Shown piece after piece: positions 1 to 4,649 of a stretch of DNA of 5,816 nucleotides. Below the pieces are notes generated by a model. It did no database searches. It saw only the letters and a program-made list of their open reading frames with translations, and had not been told where the DNA came from. Within the stretch, counting starts at the first letter, position 1. Every line of letters starts with the position of its first letter. Both the position numbers and the translations under genes were made by a program. The stretch is from an uncultured Caulobacteraceae bacterium. Lineage in GTDB: Bacteria; Pseudomonadota; Alphaproteobacteria; Caulobacterales; Caulobacteraceae. The DNA lies in the NCBI GenBank assembly GCA_937910255.1, contig CALEOQ010000324.1, positions 1 to 5,816 on the forward strand, read 5' to 3'.

Positions 1-50
1 GTAGGTCGTTAGTGGTATGAAGTTGAGTCTGTCTTGGGCGCTTTGTTTTT
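1..50. other. Unassigned contig-end sequence, probably artefact
   Basis: This stretch is visibly less GC-rich than the rest of the window and encodes nothing recognisable. It directly precedes a sequencing adapter. Its last nine bases (42-50) are T-rich (tttgttttt), which fits the oligo-T spacer in front of the P7 oligo on Illumina flow cells. I infer it is low-quality read sequence rather than genome. Any reading frame entering from here, such as the plus-strand frame opening at 17, should be ignored. Confidence 0.7.
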
Positions 51-114
51 CAGGCAGAAGGCTGCATACGAGTTTACGACGAGATTGGAGTTCAGACGTG
101 TGCTCTTCCGGTCT
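51..114 (+). other. Illumina P7 / TruSeq indexed adapter contamination
   Basis: Aligned by hand from memory of the adapter. Bases 51-74 match the 24-nt P7 oligo at 20 of 24 positions. Bases 75-80 (tacgac) occupy exactly the 6-nt index slot. Bases 81-114 match the 34-nt read-2 adapter at 31 of 34 positions, ending in the ligation T at 114. The intact core ttcagacgtgtgctcttccg is at 91-110. Translation of this stretch gives RRDWSSDVCSSGL and EFRRVLFRS, peptides known as adapter translations in sequence databases. Genomic sequence therefore starts at 115. The mismatches suggest it came from error-rich read ends. Confidence 0.96.
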
Positions 115-664
115 AGGCGTCGCGGCGCGCGGCGGCCAGTTCCGCGACCAGCGGTTCAGCTTGTCGGGGATGGGTCAGGCGGAAGGCCTGCACGTGGGCG
201 AAGCGGGGATCTTCCAGACGGGCGGTGAATTCCCGCTGGCGGCGATGATAGGTGTCCCAGGCCCAGCGGATCGGATGATCTCGCCGCAGCCACATGGCGG
301 CGTTTTCGCGGTTGCCGGTGCCGGGCCACAACTCCTTGCGGTCGATGGCGCGGATCACTGAGCGCCAGATGACGCGACGCATCACCACCGGCCGCGAGTA
401 GTCCAGCCAGATCACATGGGTGGCCCGGCTCCAGATCCTGTCGCGGACATTGGAATAGCCGCCGGCCATCACCCAGGCCGGCTGGGCGATGGCCGCATCG
501 ACCCGGCGGATGAATTCCGGCTGATCGGTGTCGTTCAGCGAAACCCAGCCCGGCTGCCAGTTGATGGCGTCGAGTTCGAAGTGCGGCAGGTCGAGCGCCT
601 TGGCGAGACGCCCCGCCAGGGTGGTCTTTCCAGAGCCGGTGGTGCCGACCACCGTGACGCGCAT
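113..664 (-). CDS. P-loop adenylate-kinase-like NTPase (FlaR/topology-modulation type), 3' end cut by adapter
   Basis: The 183-residue protein belongs to the small P-loop kinase-like group often annotated as 'adenylate kinase' or 'topology modulation protein'. A Walker A motif GTTGSGKT lies at residues 7-14. It is followed by the family pattern HFELDAINWQPGW (28-40), then WVMAGGYSNVRDRIW (64-78) and a hydrophobic strand VIWLD (84-88). An Arg-rich lid-like segment covers about 96-145. These features indicate a soluble nucleotide-binding phosphotransferase; the acceptor substrate of this group is not established. The ATG at 664-662 has GGAG (675-672) 7 nt upstream and begins 4 nt after the CoA-transferase stop, so the two genes are probably co-transcribed. 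The apparent TAG stop takes two of its three bases (113-114) from the adapter, so the true C-terminus is unknown. Length is near the family norm, so little is probably missing. Confidence 0.85.
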   Translation of the reverse strand: MRVTVVGTTGSGKTTLAGRLAKALDLPHFELDAINWQPGWVSLNDTDQPEFIRRVDAAIAQPAWVMAGGYSNVRDRIWSRATHVIWLDYSRPVVMRRVIWRSVIRAIDRKELWPGTGNRENAAMWLRRDHPIRWAWDTYHRRQREFTARLEDPRFAHVQAFRLTHPRQAEPLVAELAAARRDA

Positions 665-668
665 GGGT

Positions 669-1892
669 TCACTCCGGCGCAGATCGCTGGCGGACCTCGG
701 CGAAGACCTCTTCGGTCTGTTCGCCCAGGCGCGGGGGGTGGCGGCGGATGTTGGACGGGGTCTTTTCGAACTTCACCGGCGGGCGGATGGCCTTGTAGGG
801 GCCGAGATGCGGGTGGTCGTAGCGTTCGAACAGGCCGACGGCCGCCAGGTGCGGATCGCCTTCCAGGTCTTCGAAGCGGTTGGTCTTCTGCACCGGGATC
901 GACAGGCCCTTGAGCAGGGTCAGCCATTCGGCGGTGGTCTTTGTGGCGGTGACCTCCTCGACCATGGCGTAGAGCTCGCGGGTGTGCTTGGCCCGCTGGG
1001 CGTAGTCGGCAAACCGCGGGTCCCTGGCCACCGTTTCGGCCCAGCCGGCCACGGCGAAGAACTGGTCCCACTGCTTGTCGGTATAGGGCAGCAGGCCGAT
1101 ATAGCCGTCCTGGGTGCGGAACGGCTTGCGGTGGGGATTGGTCACCCGCTGATAGGACCACTGGCCGGTCGGCGGCTCATAGGCGTGGTCATAGAGGTTC
1201 TCCACCAGGTTGAAGCTGGTGACGCATTCCAGCATCGGCACCTCGACGAACTGGCCCTCGCCCGTCTGCGCCCGGTGGAACAGGGCCGCGGTGATCGCCT
1301 GGGACATGAAGAGGCCGGAGACCTTGTCGGCCACCAGGGTCGGCAGGATGCGCGGGGTCTCATTGCCGTCGGTGCGGGGCAGGAGGTCGGCGAGCCCTGA
1401 GGCCGACTGGATCAAGTCATCATAGGCCGGCTCCCCGGCATAGGGGCCGTCGGCGCCATAGCCGGCGGCATGGACATAGATCACGTCGGGGCGGATCTTC
1501 TTCACCGCCTCATAGTCGAGGCCCAGGCGCTTGAGCCCCTCATAGCGGACCGACGCGGCGAACACGTCGCAGCTGGCGATCAGAGCCTCCAGGGCCGGGC
1601 GCATGGCGGGATCGCGCAGGTCCACCAGGACCGAGCGCTTGTTGCGGTTGATGGTCAGGAAGATGGGGCCGAGGTCCTTGGGCGCGCCTTCCGGCGGATG
1701 GCCGGCCCAGCGCATGATGTCGCCGCCGTCGCCGCGGCCCGAGCCGGGGTCCTCCAGCTTGATTACGTCGGCGCCCTGGTCGCCGAGGATCTGGGTGGCG
1801 TAGGCGCCGAACACCACACTGGTGAGGTCCAGGATGCGGACGCCCTTGAGCGGCCCGGTCGCTTCGCTCGCCAGTTGCTTGCCTTCCGCCAC
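669..1892 (-). CDS. Class III CoA-transferase (CaiB/BaiF family)
   Basis: This 407-residue, full-length member of the CoA-transferase family III moves CoA between acyl-CoA and a free acid through an enzyme-bound aspartyl thioester. Visible family features are the N-terminal LKGVRILDLTSVVFGAYATQ (15-34), GDQGADVIKLEDPGSGRGD (37-55), the NRNKRSVLVDLRDP stretch (82-95) and the PAYDDLIQSASGL block (155-167). Asp158 in that block is the expected catalytic nucleophile. GEGQFVEVPMLE (211-222) is also typical. The start is GTG at 1892-1890, chosen because AGGGGAGA lies just upstream and no in-frame ATG follows nearby. The gene is divergent from an acyl-CoA dehydrogenase/crotonase pair, which suggests it activates or exchanges CoA on their substrate. 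The fold also includes alpha-methylacyl-CoA racemases, but the conserved Asp block favours a transferase. Substrate unknown. Confidence 0.92.
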   Translation of the reverse strand: MAEGKQLASEATGPLKGVRILDLTSVVFGAYATQILGDQGADVIKLEDPGSGRGDGGDIMRWAGHPPEGAPKDLGPIFLTINRNKRSVLVDLRDPAMRPALEALIASCDVFAASVRYEGLKRLGLDYEAVKKIRPDVIYVHAAGYGADGPYAGEPAYDDLIQSASGLADLLPRTDGNETPRILPTLVADKVSGLFMSQAITAALFHRAQTGEGQFVEVPMLECVTSFNLVENLYDHAYEPPTGQWSYQRVTNPHRKPFRTQDGYIGLLPYTDKQWDQFFAVAGWAETVARDPRFADYAQRAKHTRELYAMVEEVTATKTTAEWLTLLKGLSIPVQKTNRFEDLEGDPHLAAVGLFERYDHPHLGPYKAIRPPVKFEKTPSNIRRHPPRLGEQTEEVFAEVRQRSAPE

Positions 1893-1899
1893 GGCCGTT

Positions 1900-1905
1900 C
1901 TCCCC
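1900..1905 (-). promoter_or_regulatory. Shine-Dalgarno site that fixes the GTG start
   Basis: On the minus strand GGGGAG (inside AGGGGAGA) ends 7 nt before the GTG at 1892-1890. This is the strongest ribosome-binding site near the 5' end of the CoA-transferase. It supports GTG as the start. Confidence 0.75.
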
Positions 1906-1913
1906 TATGCTTC

Positions 1914-1944
1914 TTGTCGGCGTTTATGCTGCGCCAATCAGATC
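1914..1944 (+). promoter_or_regulatory. Weak candidate promoter for the acyl-CoA dehydrogenase operon
   Basis: TTGTCGG (1914-1920) matches the Caulobacter -35 TTGACGS at six of seven positions. After 16 nt, ATCAGATC (1937-1944) keeps only the 3' half of GCTANAWC. It overlaps the opposing minus-strand promoter, so the two would compete or be co-regulated. The -10 match is poor. Confidence 0.22.
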
Positions 1945-1951
1945 GCGCCAA
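1922..1951 (-). promoter_or_regulatory. Candidate promoter for the CoA-transferase/kinase pair
   Basis: On the minus strand TTGGCGC (1951-1945) matches the Caulobacter housekeeping -35 box TTGACGS at six of seven positions. After 15 nt, GCATAAAC (1929-1922) matches the -10 box GCTANAWC at five of seven informative positions. In the E. coli view this is TTGGCG, 17 nt, CATAAA. It sits about 30 nt upstream of the GTG start, in the only intergenic gap between the divergent genes. This is consensus matching by eye; no transcription start is known. Confidence 0.4.
1931..1951. repeat. Short direct repeat GCGCCAA x2, possible operator
   Basis: GCGCCAA occurs at 1931-1937 and again at 1945-1951, a 14-bp period, in the middle of the 94-bp divergent intergenic region. 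The second copy overlaps the proposed minus-strand -35 box. Regulators of acyl-CoA gene pairs often bind between divergent genes, so an operator is plausible. With only 7-bp half-sites in GC-rich DNA, chance is a real alternative. Confidence 0.3.
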
Positions 1952-1973
1952 GCGACGAAGCTTAACGAGGCCG

Positions 1974-1981
1974 AGAGGGAG
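1974..1981 (+). promoter_or_regulatory. Ribosome-binding site of the acyl-CoA dehydrogenase
   Basis: The purine run AGAGGGAG ends 5 nt before the ATG at 1987. It supports this start, which also gives the expected N-terminal MDFQLSDEHR of the family. Confidence 0.75.
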
Positions 1982-1986
1982 CGCCC

Positions 1987-3153
1987 ATGGATTTCCAGCT
2001 GTCCGACGAGCATCGGATGCTCAAGGAGCTGACCGCCCGCTTCGTCCGCGACCAGCTCATGCCCCTGGAGGCCGGCGTCCTGGACCGCGAGGCGCAAGGC
2101 CTGGGCCTGTCCATCCCGCCTGCGGACCATGCCCGCCTGGATCAGGTCTCGAAGGACCTCGGCCTCTGGGGTCTGGACGCGCCGGAGGATGTGGGCGGGT
2201 CGGACCTGCCCTATGTGGCCATGGTCGGCGTCGGCGAGGAGCTGGGCCGCACCATCACCCCCTACACCCTGCCGCCCGACAGCCCGAACCTGCGCATGCT
2301 GATGGCGACGGTGAACGCGCGCCAGAAGGAGGCCTATCTGGCGCCCTATGTGCGCGGCGAGACCGTCTCGGCCATCGGCATTTCAGAGCCCGGCGCCGGC
2401 GCCGATCCCTCGGCCATGACCACAAGGGCTGTCCGCGACGGGGACGACTGGATCATCAACGGCCGCAAGATCTGGATCACCCGGGCGGCTGATGCGGACT
2501 TCACCATCCTGATGGCGGTGACCGACACGGAGAAGAAGGCCCGCGGCGGCATCTCGGCCTTCCTGGTGGATCGCGACACGCCGGGGTTCAACGTCCTGCG
2601 GCAGATCCCGATGATCGGCGGCCAGTCCACCTATGAGATCGCCCTGGAGGATTGCCGGGTCGAGGGCTGGAAGCTGCTGGGCCAGGAGGGGGCGGGCTTT
2701 GCGCCGATGCAGATCCGGCTGGGGACCCGACGGATCGAGATGGCCGCCTGGTCCATCGGCATGGCCCAGCGGGCGCTCGACATGATGGTCGAATACGCCC
2801 CGCAGCGGACCACCTTCGGCGCGCCCCTGTCGGAGCGCCAGGCGATCCAGTGGTGGGTGGCCGATGCGGCGACCCGCATCCATGCCGCCAGGCTGATGAC
2901 CTATGACTGCGCCTGGAAGCTCGACCAGGGCCGCGACACCCGCATGGAAATCTCGATGATCAAGGCCTATGCCACCGAGATGGCCTGGGAGGTGGTCGAC
3001 CACGCCATGCAGACCTTCGGCGCCATGGGCATGACCAAGGAGCTGCCGCTGCAACTGATGGCCACGCGCCTGCGCACCATGCGCATCTATGACGGCCCCA
3101 CCGAAGTCCACAAATGGGTGGTGGCCCGCAACCTTCTGGGAACCCGCAAATGA
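1987..3153 (+). CDS. Acyl-CoA dehydrogenase (ACAD10/11-like catalytic Asp)
   Basis: This is a 388-residue, full-length FAD-dependent acyl-CoA dehydrogenase, which would oxidise acyl-CoA to the 2,3-enoyl-CoA and pass electrons to an electron-transfer flavoprotein. The helical N-domain covers about 1-125. The central beta-domain carries the flavin/substrate signature GISEPGAGAD (131-140), with Ala139 where Ser/Thr is usual, and INGRKIWITRAADAD (157-171). The C-terminal helical domain has QRTTFGAPLSERQAIQ (273-288), QTFGAMGMTKELPL (342-355) and IYDGPTEVHKWVVAR (367-381). The MCAD catalytic Glu position holds Asp369, as I recall for ACAD10/11-type proteins. The alternative helix-G base position used by isovaleryl-CoA dehydrogenase appears to be Arg248. 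Its stop overlaps the next start (ATGA), so the two genes are translationally coupled. Chain-length or branched substrate preference cannot be judged. Confidence 0.93.
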   Translation: MDFQLSDEHRMLKELTARFVRDQLMPLEAGVLDREAQGLGLSIPPADHARLDQVSKDLGLWGLDAPEDVGGSDLPYVAMVGVGEELGRTITPYTLPPDSPNLRMLMATVNARQKEAYLAPYVRGETVSAIGISEPGAGADPSAMTTRAVRDGDDWIINGRKIWITRAADADFTILMAVTDTEKKARGGISAFLVDRDTPGFNVLRQIPMIGGQSTYEIALEDCRVEGWKLLGQEGAGFAPMQIRLGTRRIEMAAWSIGMAQRALDMMVEYAPQRTTFGAPLSERQAIQWWVADAATRIHAARLMTYDCAWKLDQGRDTRMEISMIKAYATEMAWEVVDHAMQTFGAMGMTKELPLQLMATRLRTMRIYDGPTEVHKWVVARNLLGTRK

Positions 3154-3929
3154 GCGCCAAGTCCGACCACCTCTCGATCAGCGTCCAGGACCATGTGGCC
3201 CAGCTGGTCTTCCACCGGCCGCCGGCCAACCACGTGTCGGTGGAGCTGGTCGCCGACCTGGCCGACGCCCTGCTGGCCTTCGACAGGGATCCGGCCGTGC
3301 GGGCCAGCGTGCTGGCCTCCGACGGCAAGCCCTTCTGCGCCGGCGCTGATCTGGCCTCCCCCACCGGCATCGGCGGGTCGGGCATGGGCGGGGTCTCCGA
3401 ACTGTATGACCAGGCGATCCGGCTGTTTTCGGTGGAAAAGCCCATCGTTGCGGCCGTGCAGGGGGCGGCGGTGGGGGCGGGCCTGGGTCTCGCCCTGGTC
3501 GCCGACTTCCGGGTGGCGGCGCCCGAGGCGCGGTTCTCGGCCAATTTCGTCAAGCTCGGCTTCCATCCGGGCTTTGGCCTGACCCACACCCTGCCCCGGG
3601 TCATCGGCGCCCACAGGGCCGACCTGATGTTCCTCACCGGCCGCCGGGTGCGCGCCGAGGACGCCCTGGCCTGGGGTCTGGTGGACGAGCTGGTCCCGGC
3701 CGATGAGCTGCGCCAATCGGCCTTTGCGCTCGCCGCCGAGCTGGCCGAGAACGCGCCGCTGGCCGTCGTCGCCACCCGCAAGACCACCCGCGGCCAGCTC
3801 GCCGAAGCGGTGCGCGCCGCCACCGCCCACGAGCACGTCCAGCAGACCACCCTACGGGCCACCGAGGATTTCGCCGAAGGTGTGGCGGCGGTGAACGAAC
3901 GCCGCCCCGGCCAGTTCAAGGGACGGTGA
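3150..3929 (+). CDS. Crotonase-superfamily protein (enoyl-CoA hydratase/isomerase-like) without the canonical Glu pair
   Basis: The protein is 259 residues, a normal length for the family. I chose the ATG at 3150, which overlaps the dehydrogenase stop by ATGA and has GGGAA 7 nt upstream. An upstream in-frame ATG at 3114 would add 12 residues read from dehydrogenase codons and is unlikely. Crotonase features are the first oxyanion-hole segment FCAGADL (62-68), the second at VQGAAVGAGLGLALVAD (103-119), and ARFSANFVKLGFHPGFGLTHTLPRVIG (127-153, spanning 27 residues). Aligned by eye with rat enoyl-CoA hydratase, Glu144 corresponds to Gly113 and Glu164 to Phe133, so both hydratase acid/base residues are missing; His139 lies close by. 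The CoA-binding fold and oxyanion hole look intact. It could be an isomerase, C-C hydrolase, thioesterase-like or non-hydratase member acting after the dehydrogenase. Confidence 0.88.
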   Translation: MSAKSDHLSISVQDHVAQLVFHRPPANHVSVELVADLADALLAFDRDPAVRASVLASDGKPFCAGADLASPTGIGGSGMGGVSELYDQAIRLFSVEKPIVAAVQGAAVGAGLGLALVADFRVAAPEARFSANFVKLGFHPGFGLTHTLPRVIGAHRADLMFLTGRRVRAEDALAWGLVDELVPADELRQSAFALAAELAENAPLAVVATRKTTRGQLAEAVRAATAHEHVQQTTLRATEDFAEGVAAVNERRPGQFKGR

Positions 3930-3938
3930 GGCCGTCCC
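3920..3938 (+). terminator. Stem-loop overlapping the crotonase stop codon
   Basis: GGGACGG (3920-3926) pairs perfectly with CCGTCCC (3932-3938) around the loop TGAGG, which holds the TGA stop at 3927-3929. No T-run follows, so it is not a classic intrinsic terminator. It may be a weak terminator or 3'-end stabiliser for the dehydrogenase/crotonase transcript. It is the only hairpin between this gene and the repeat array. Confidence 0.4.
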
Positions 3939-3990
3939 GTCAGGTGACGACCATGGGTTGGCCCACCCGTCAGCCGCCACATACGAACCG
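3939..3990. other. Short spacer with no feature seen
   Basis: These 52 bases lie between the terminal stem-loop and the first base that aligns with the repeat array. I see no ribosome-binding site leading into an ORF, no promoter and no further symmetry. Confidence 0.5.
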
Positions 3991-4002
3991 CCACCCCACC
4001 AC

Positions 4003-4150
4003 CGTCACCCTGGGCCTTGTGCCCAGGGTCCCTCGCACCGCTTGCGCCTGCCCTCGACAGGGATGCTCGGCACAAGGCCGAGCATGACGCGATGGCGGGG
4101 TCGGCGTGGGGAGCCAGGAAGCCTGGCCACACAGCCTTCCACCCCACCAC
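4003..4150. repeat. Repeat unit 1
   Basis: This unit holds hairpin A (4008-4028), hairpin B (4063-4085) and a third small stem GCCAGG-AAG-CCTGGC at 4113-4127. That third stem is intact only in this copy. It differs from unit 3 at about 6 positions and from unit 2 at about 11 of 148 (hand count). Confidence 0.9.
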
Positions 4151-4298
4151 CGTCACCCTGGGCCTTGTGCCCAGGGTCCCTCGCGCCGCTTGCGCCCGCC
4201 CTCGACAGGGATGCTCGGCACAAGGCCGAGCATGACGCGATGGAGGGGTCGGCGTGGGGAGCCGGGAAGATCAGCCACGAAGCCTTCCACCCCGCCAC
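4151..4298. repeat. Repeat unit 2
   Basis: Hairpins A (4156-4176) and B (4211-4233) are identical to those of unit 1. Most differences cluster at 4262-4277, where the third small stem seen in unit 1 is destroyed (gccgggaagatcagcc). Change is thus concentrated outside hairpins A and B. Confidence 0.9.
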
Positions 4299-4446
4299 CG
4301 TCACCCTGGGCCTTGTGCCCAGGGTCCCTCGCGCAGCTTGCGCCCGCCCTCGACAGGGATGCTCGGCACAAGGCCGAGCATGACGCGATGGCGGGGTCGG
4401 CGTGGGGAGCCAGGAAGCCCGGCCACACAGGCTTCCACCCTACCAC
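4299..4446. repeat. Repeat unit 3
   Basis: Hairpins A (4304-4324) and B (4359-4381) are unchanged. The first 50 bases are identical to the start of unit 4. The third stem is weakened by one T-to-C change. Confidence 0.9.
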
Positions 4447-4550
4447 CGTCACCCTGGGCCTTGTGCCCAGGGTCCCTCGCGCAGCTTGCGCCCGCCTCGA
4501 CGAGGGACCCTCGGGACAAGCCCGAGGGCGACGGCTTGGAGGGGTCAGCG
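4447..4550. repeat. Repeat unit 4, truncated, with a covarying hairpin
   Basis: Bases 4447-4496 are identical to unit 3. The unit then diverges but stays in exact 148-bp register and ends at about 4550. The second hairpin here is CCCTCGGG-ACAAG-CCCGAGGG (4508-4528). It has the same loop as units 1-3 at the same offset (4516-4520), but three stem pairs are replaced by other Watson-Crick pairs. The stretch TGGAGGGGTCAGCG (4537-4550) still matches unit 2 at 13 of 14 positions and includes the stop codon of the adjacent isomerase fragment. Confidence 0.85.
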
Positions 4551-4649
4551 CACCGGGATCTCCACGTCGCAGAGGGTCAAGTCGGCGCCTTGTTCGGCGC
4601 GCAGGGCCACGTCGAGGCCGGCGATCACCCGGCCGAACGGGGTATAGGA
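4545..4649 (-). pseudogene. 3' remnant of a cyclophilin-type peptidyl-prolyl cis-trans isomerase
   Basis: Read on the minus strand, 34 sense codons run from 4649 to 4548 and end with TGA at 4547-4545. They begin SYTPFGRVIAGLDVAL and finish CDVEIPVR. The YTPFGRVIAGLDV block is the typical C-terminal strand and helix of bacterial cyclophilins, enzymes that isomerise Xaa-Pro bonds during protein folding. Nothing else of the enzyme is present: no start codon or ribosome-binding site is visible, and the codon just before the fragment is the TGA stop of the M3 peptidase, in the same frame. The fragment is therefore either a gene relic left by a deletion or the product of a misjoined assembly. Identification rests on one short motif. 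Confidence 0.65.

Larger units (their letters stand above)
3991..4550. repeat. Tandem array of four 148-bp palindrome-bearing units (REP-like), non-coding
   Basis: The landmark CGTCACCCTGGGCC recurs at 4003, 4151, 4299 and 4447, an exact 148-bp period. Copy 1 is preceded by a partial unit end (CCACCCCACCAC, 3991-4002). Every unit carries hairpin A, CCCTGGGC-CTTGT-GCCCAGGG, at 4008-4028, 4156-4176, 4304-4324 and 4452-4472. Copies 1-3 carry hairpin B, ATGCTCGGC-ACAAG-GCCGAGCAT, at 4063-4085, 4211-4233 and 4359-4381. Copy 4 carries a variant at 4508-4528. Because 148 is not a multiple of 3, the reading frame shifts with every unit, which argues against protein coding. The array lies between convergent genes, a usual place for REP/palindromic elements. 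I believe similar palindromes are dispersed in Caulobacterales genomes, but I cannot check that here. Confidence 0.93.

Noticed and set aside
1..30. Faint resemblance to the P5-side TruSeq universal adapter
   Set aside because: Only a gapped, poor match by eye; not enough to call, unlike the clear P7 match at 51-114.
17..361. Plus-strand open frame of 114 codons at the left end
   Set aside because: Its first part is adapter translation (RRDWSSDVCSSGL) and the remainder is the antisense of the kinase gene.
528..2492. Long plus-strand open frames (528-1400 and 1470-2492) antisense to the CoA-transferase and running past it
   Set aside because: No family features. They lie opposite, or in another frame of, well-supported genes, as expected in very GC-rich DNA.
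3114..3149. Upstream in-frame ATG adding 12 residues to the crotonase
   Set aside because: Those residues (MGGGPQPSGNPQ) come from out-of-frame dehydrogenase codons; the ATGA overlap at 3150 with GGGAA upstream is the better start.
2383..4156. Long minus-strand open frames (2383-3111, 3087-3836, 2960-4156) opposite the dehydrogenase and crotonase
   Set aside because: Shadow frames of two genes with clear motifs; the 398-codon one also runs into the repeat array.
3991..4550. CRISPR array
   Set aside because: The whole 148-bp unit repeats, with no unique spacers between short repeats and no cas gene in the window.
3991..4550. Insertion sequence or transposon
   Set aside because: No transposase, terminal inverted repeats or target-site duplication seen; the units fit a non-autonomous palindromic repeat better.
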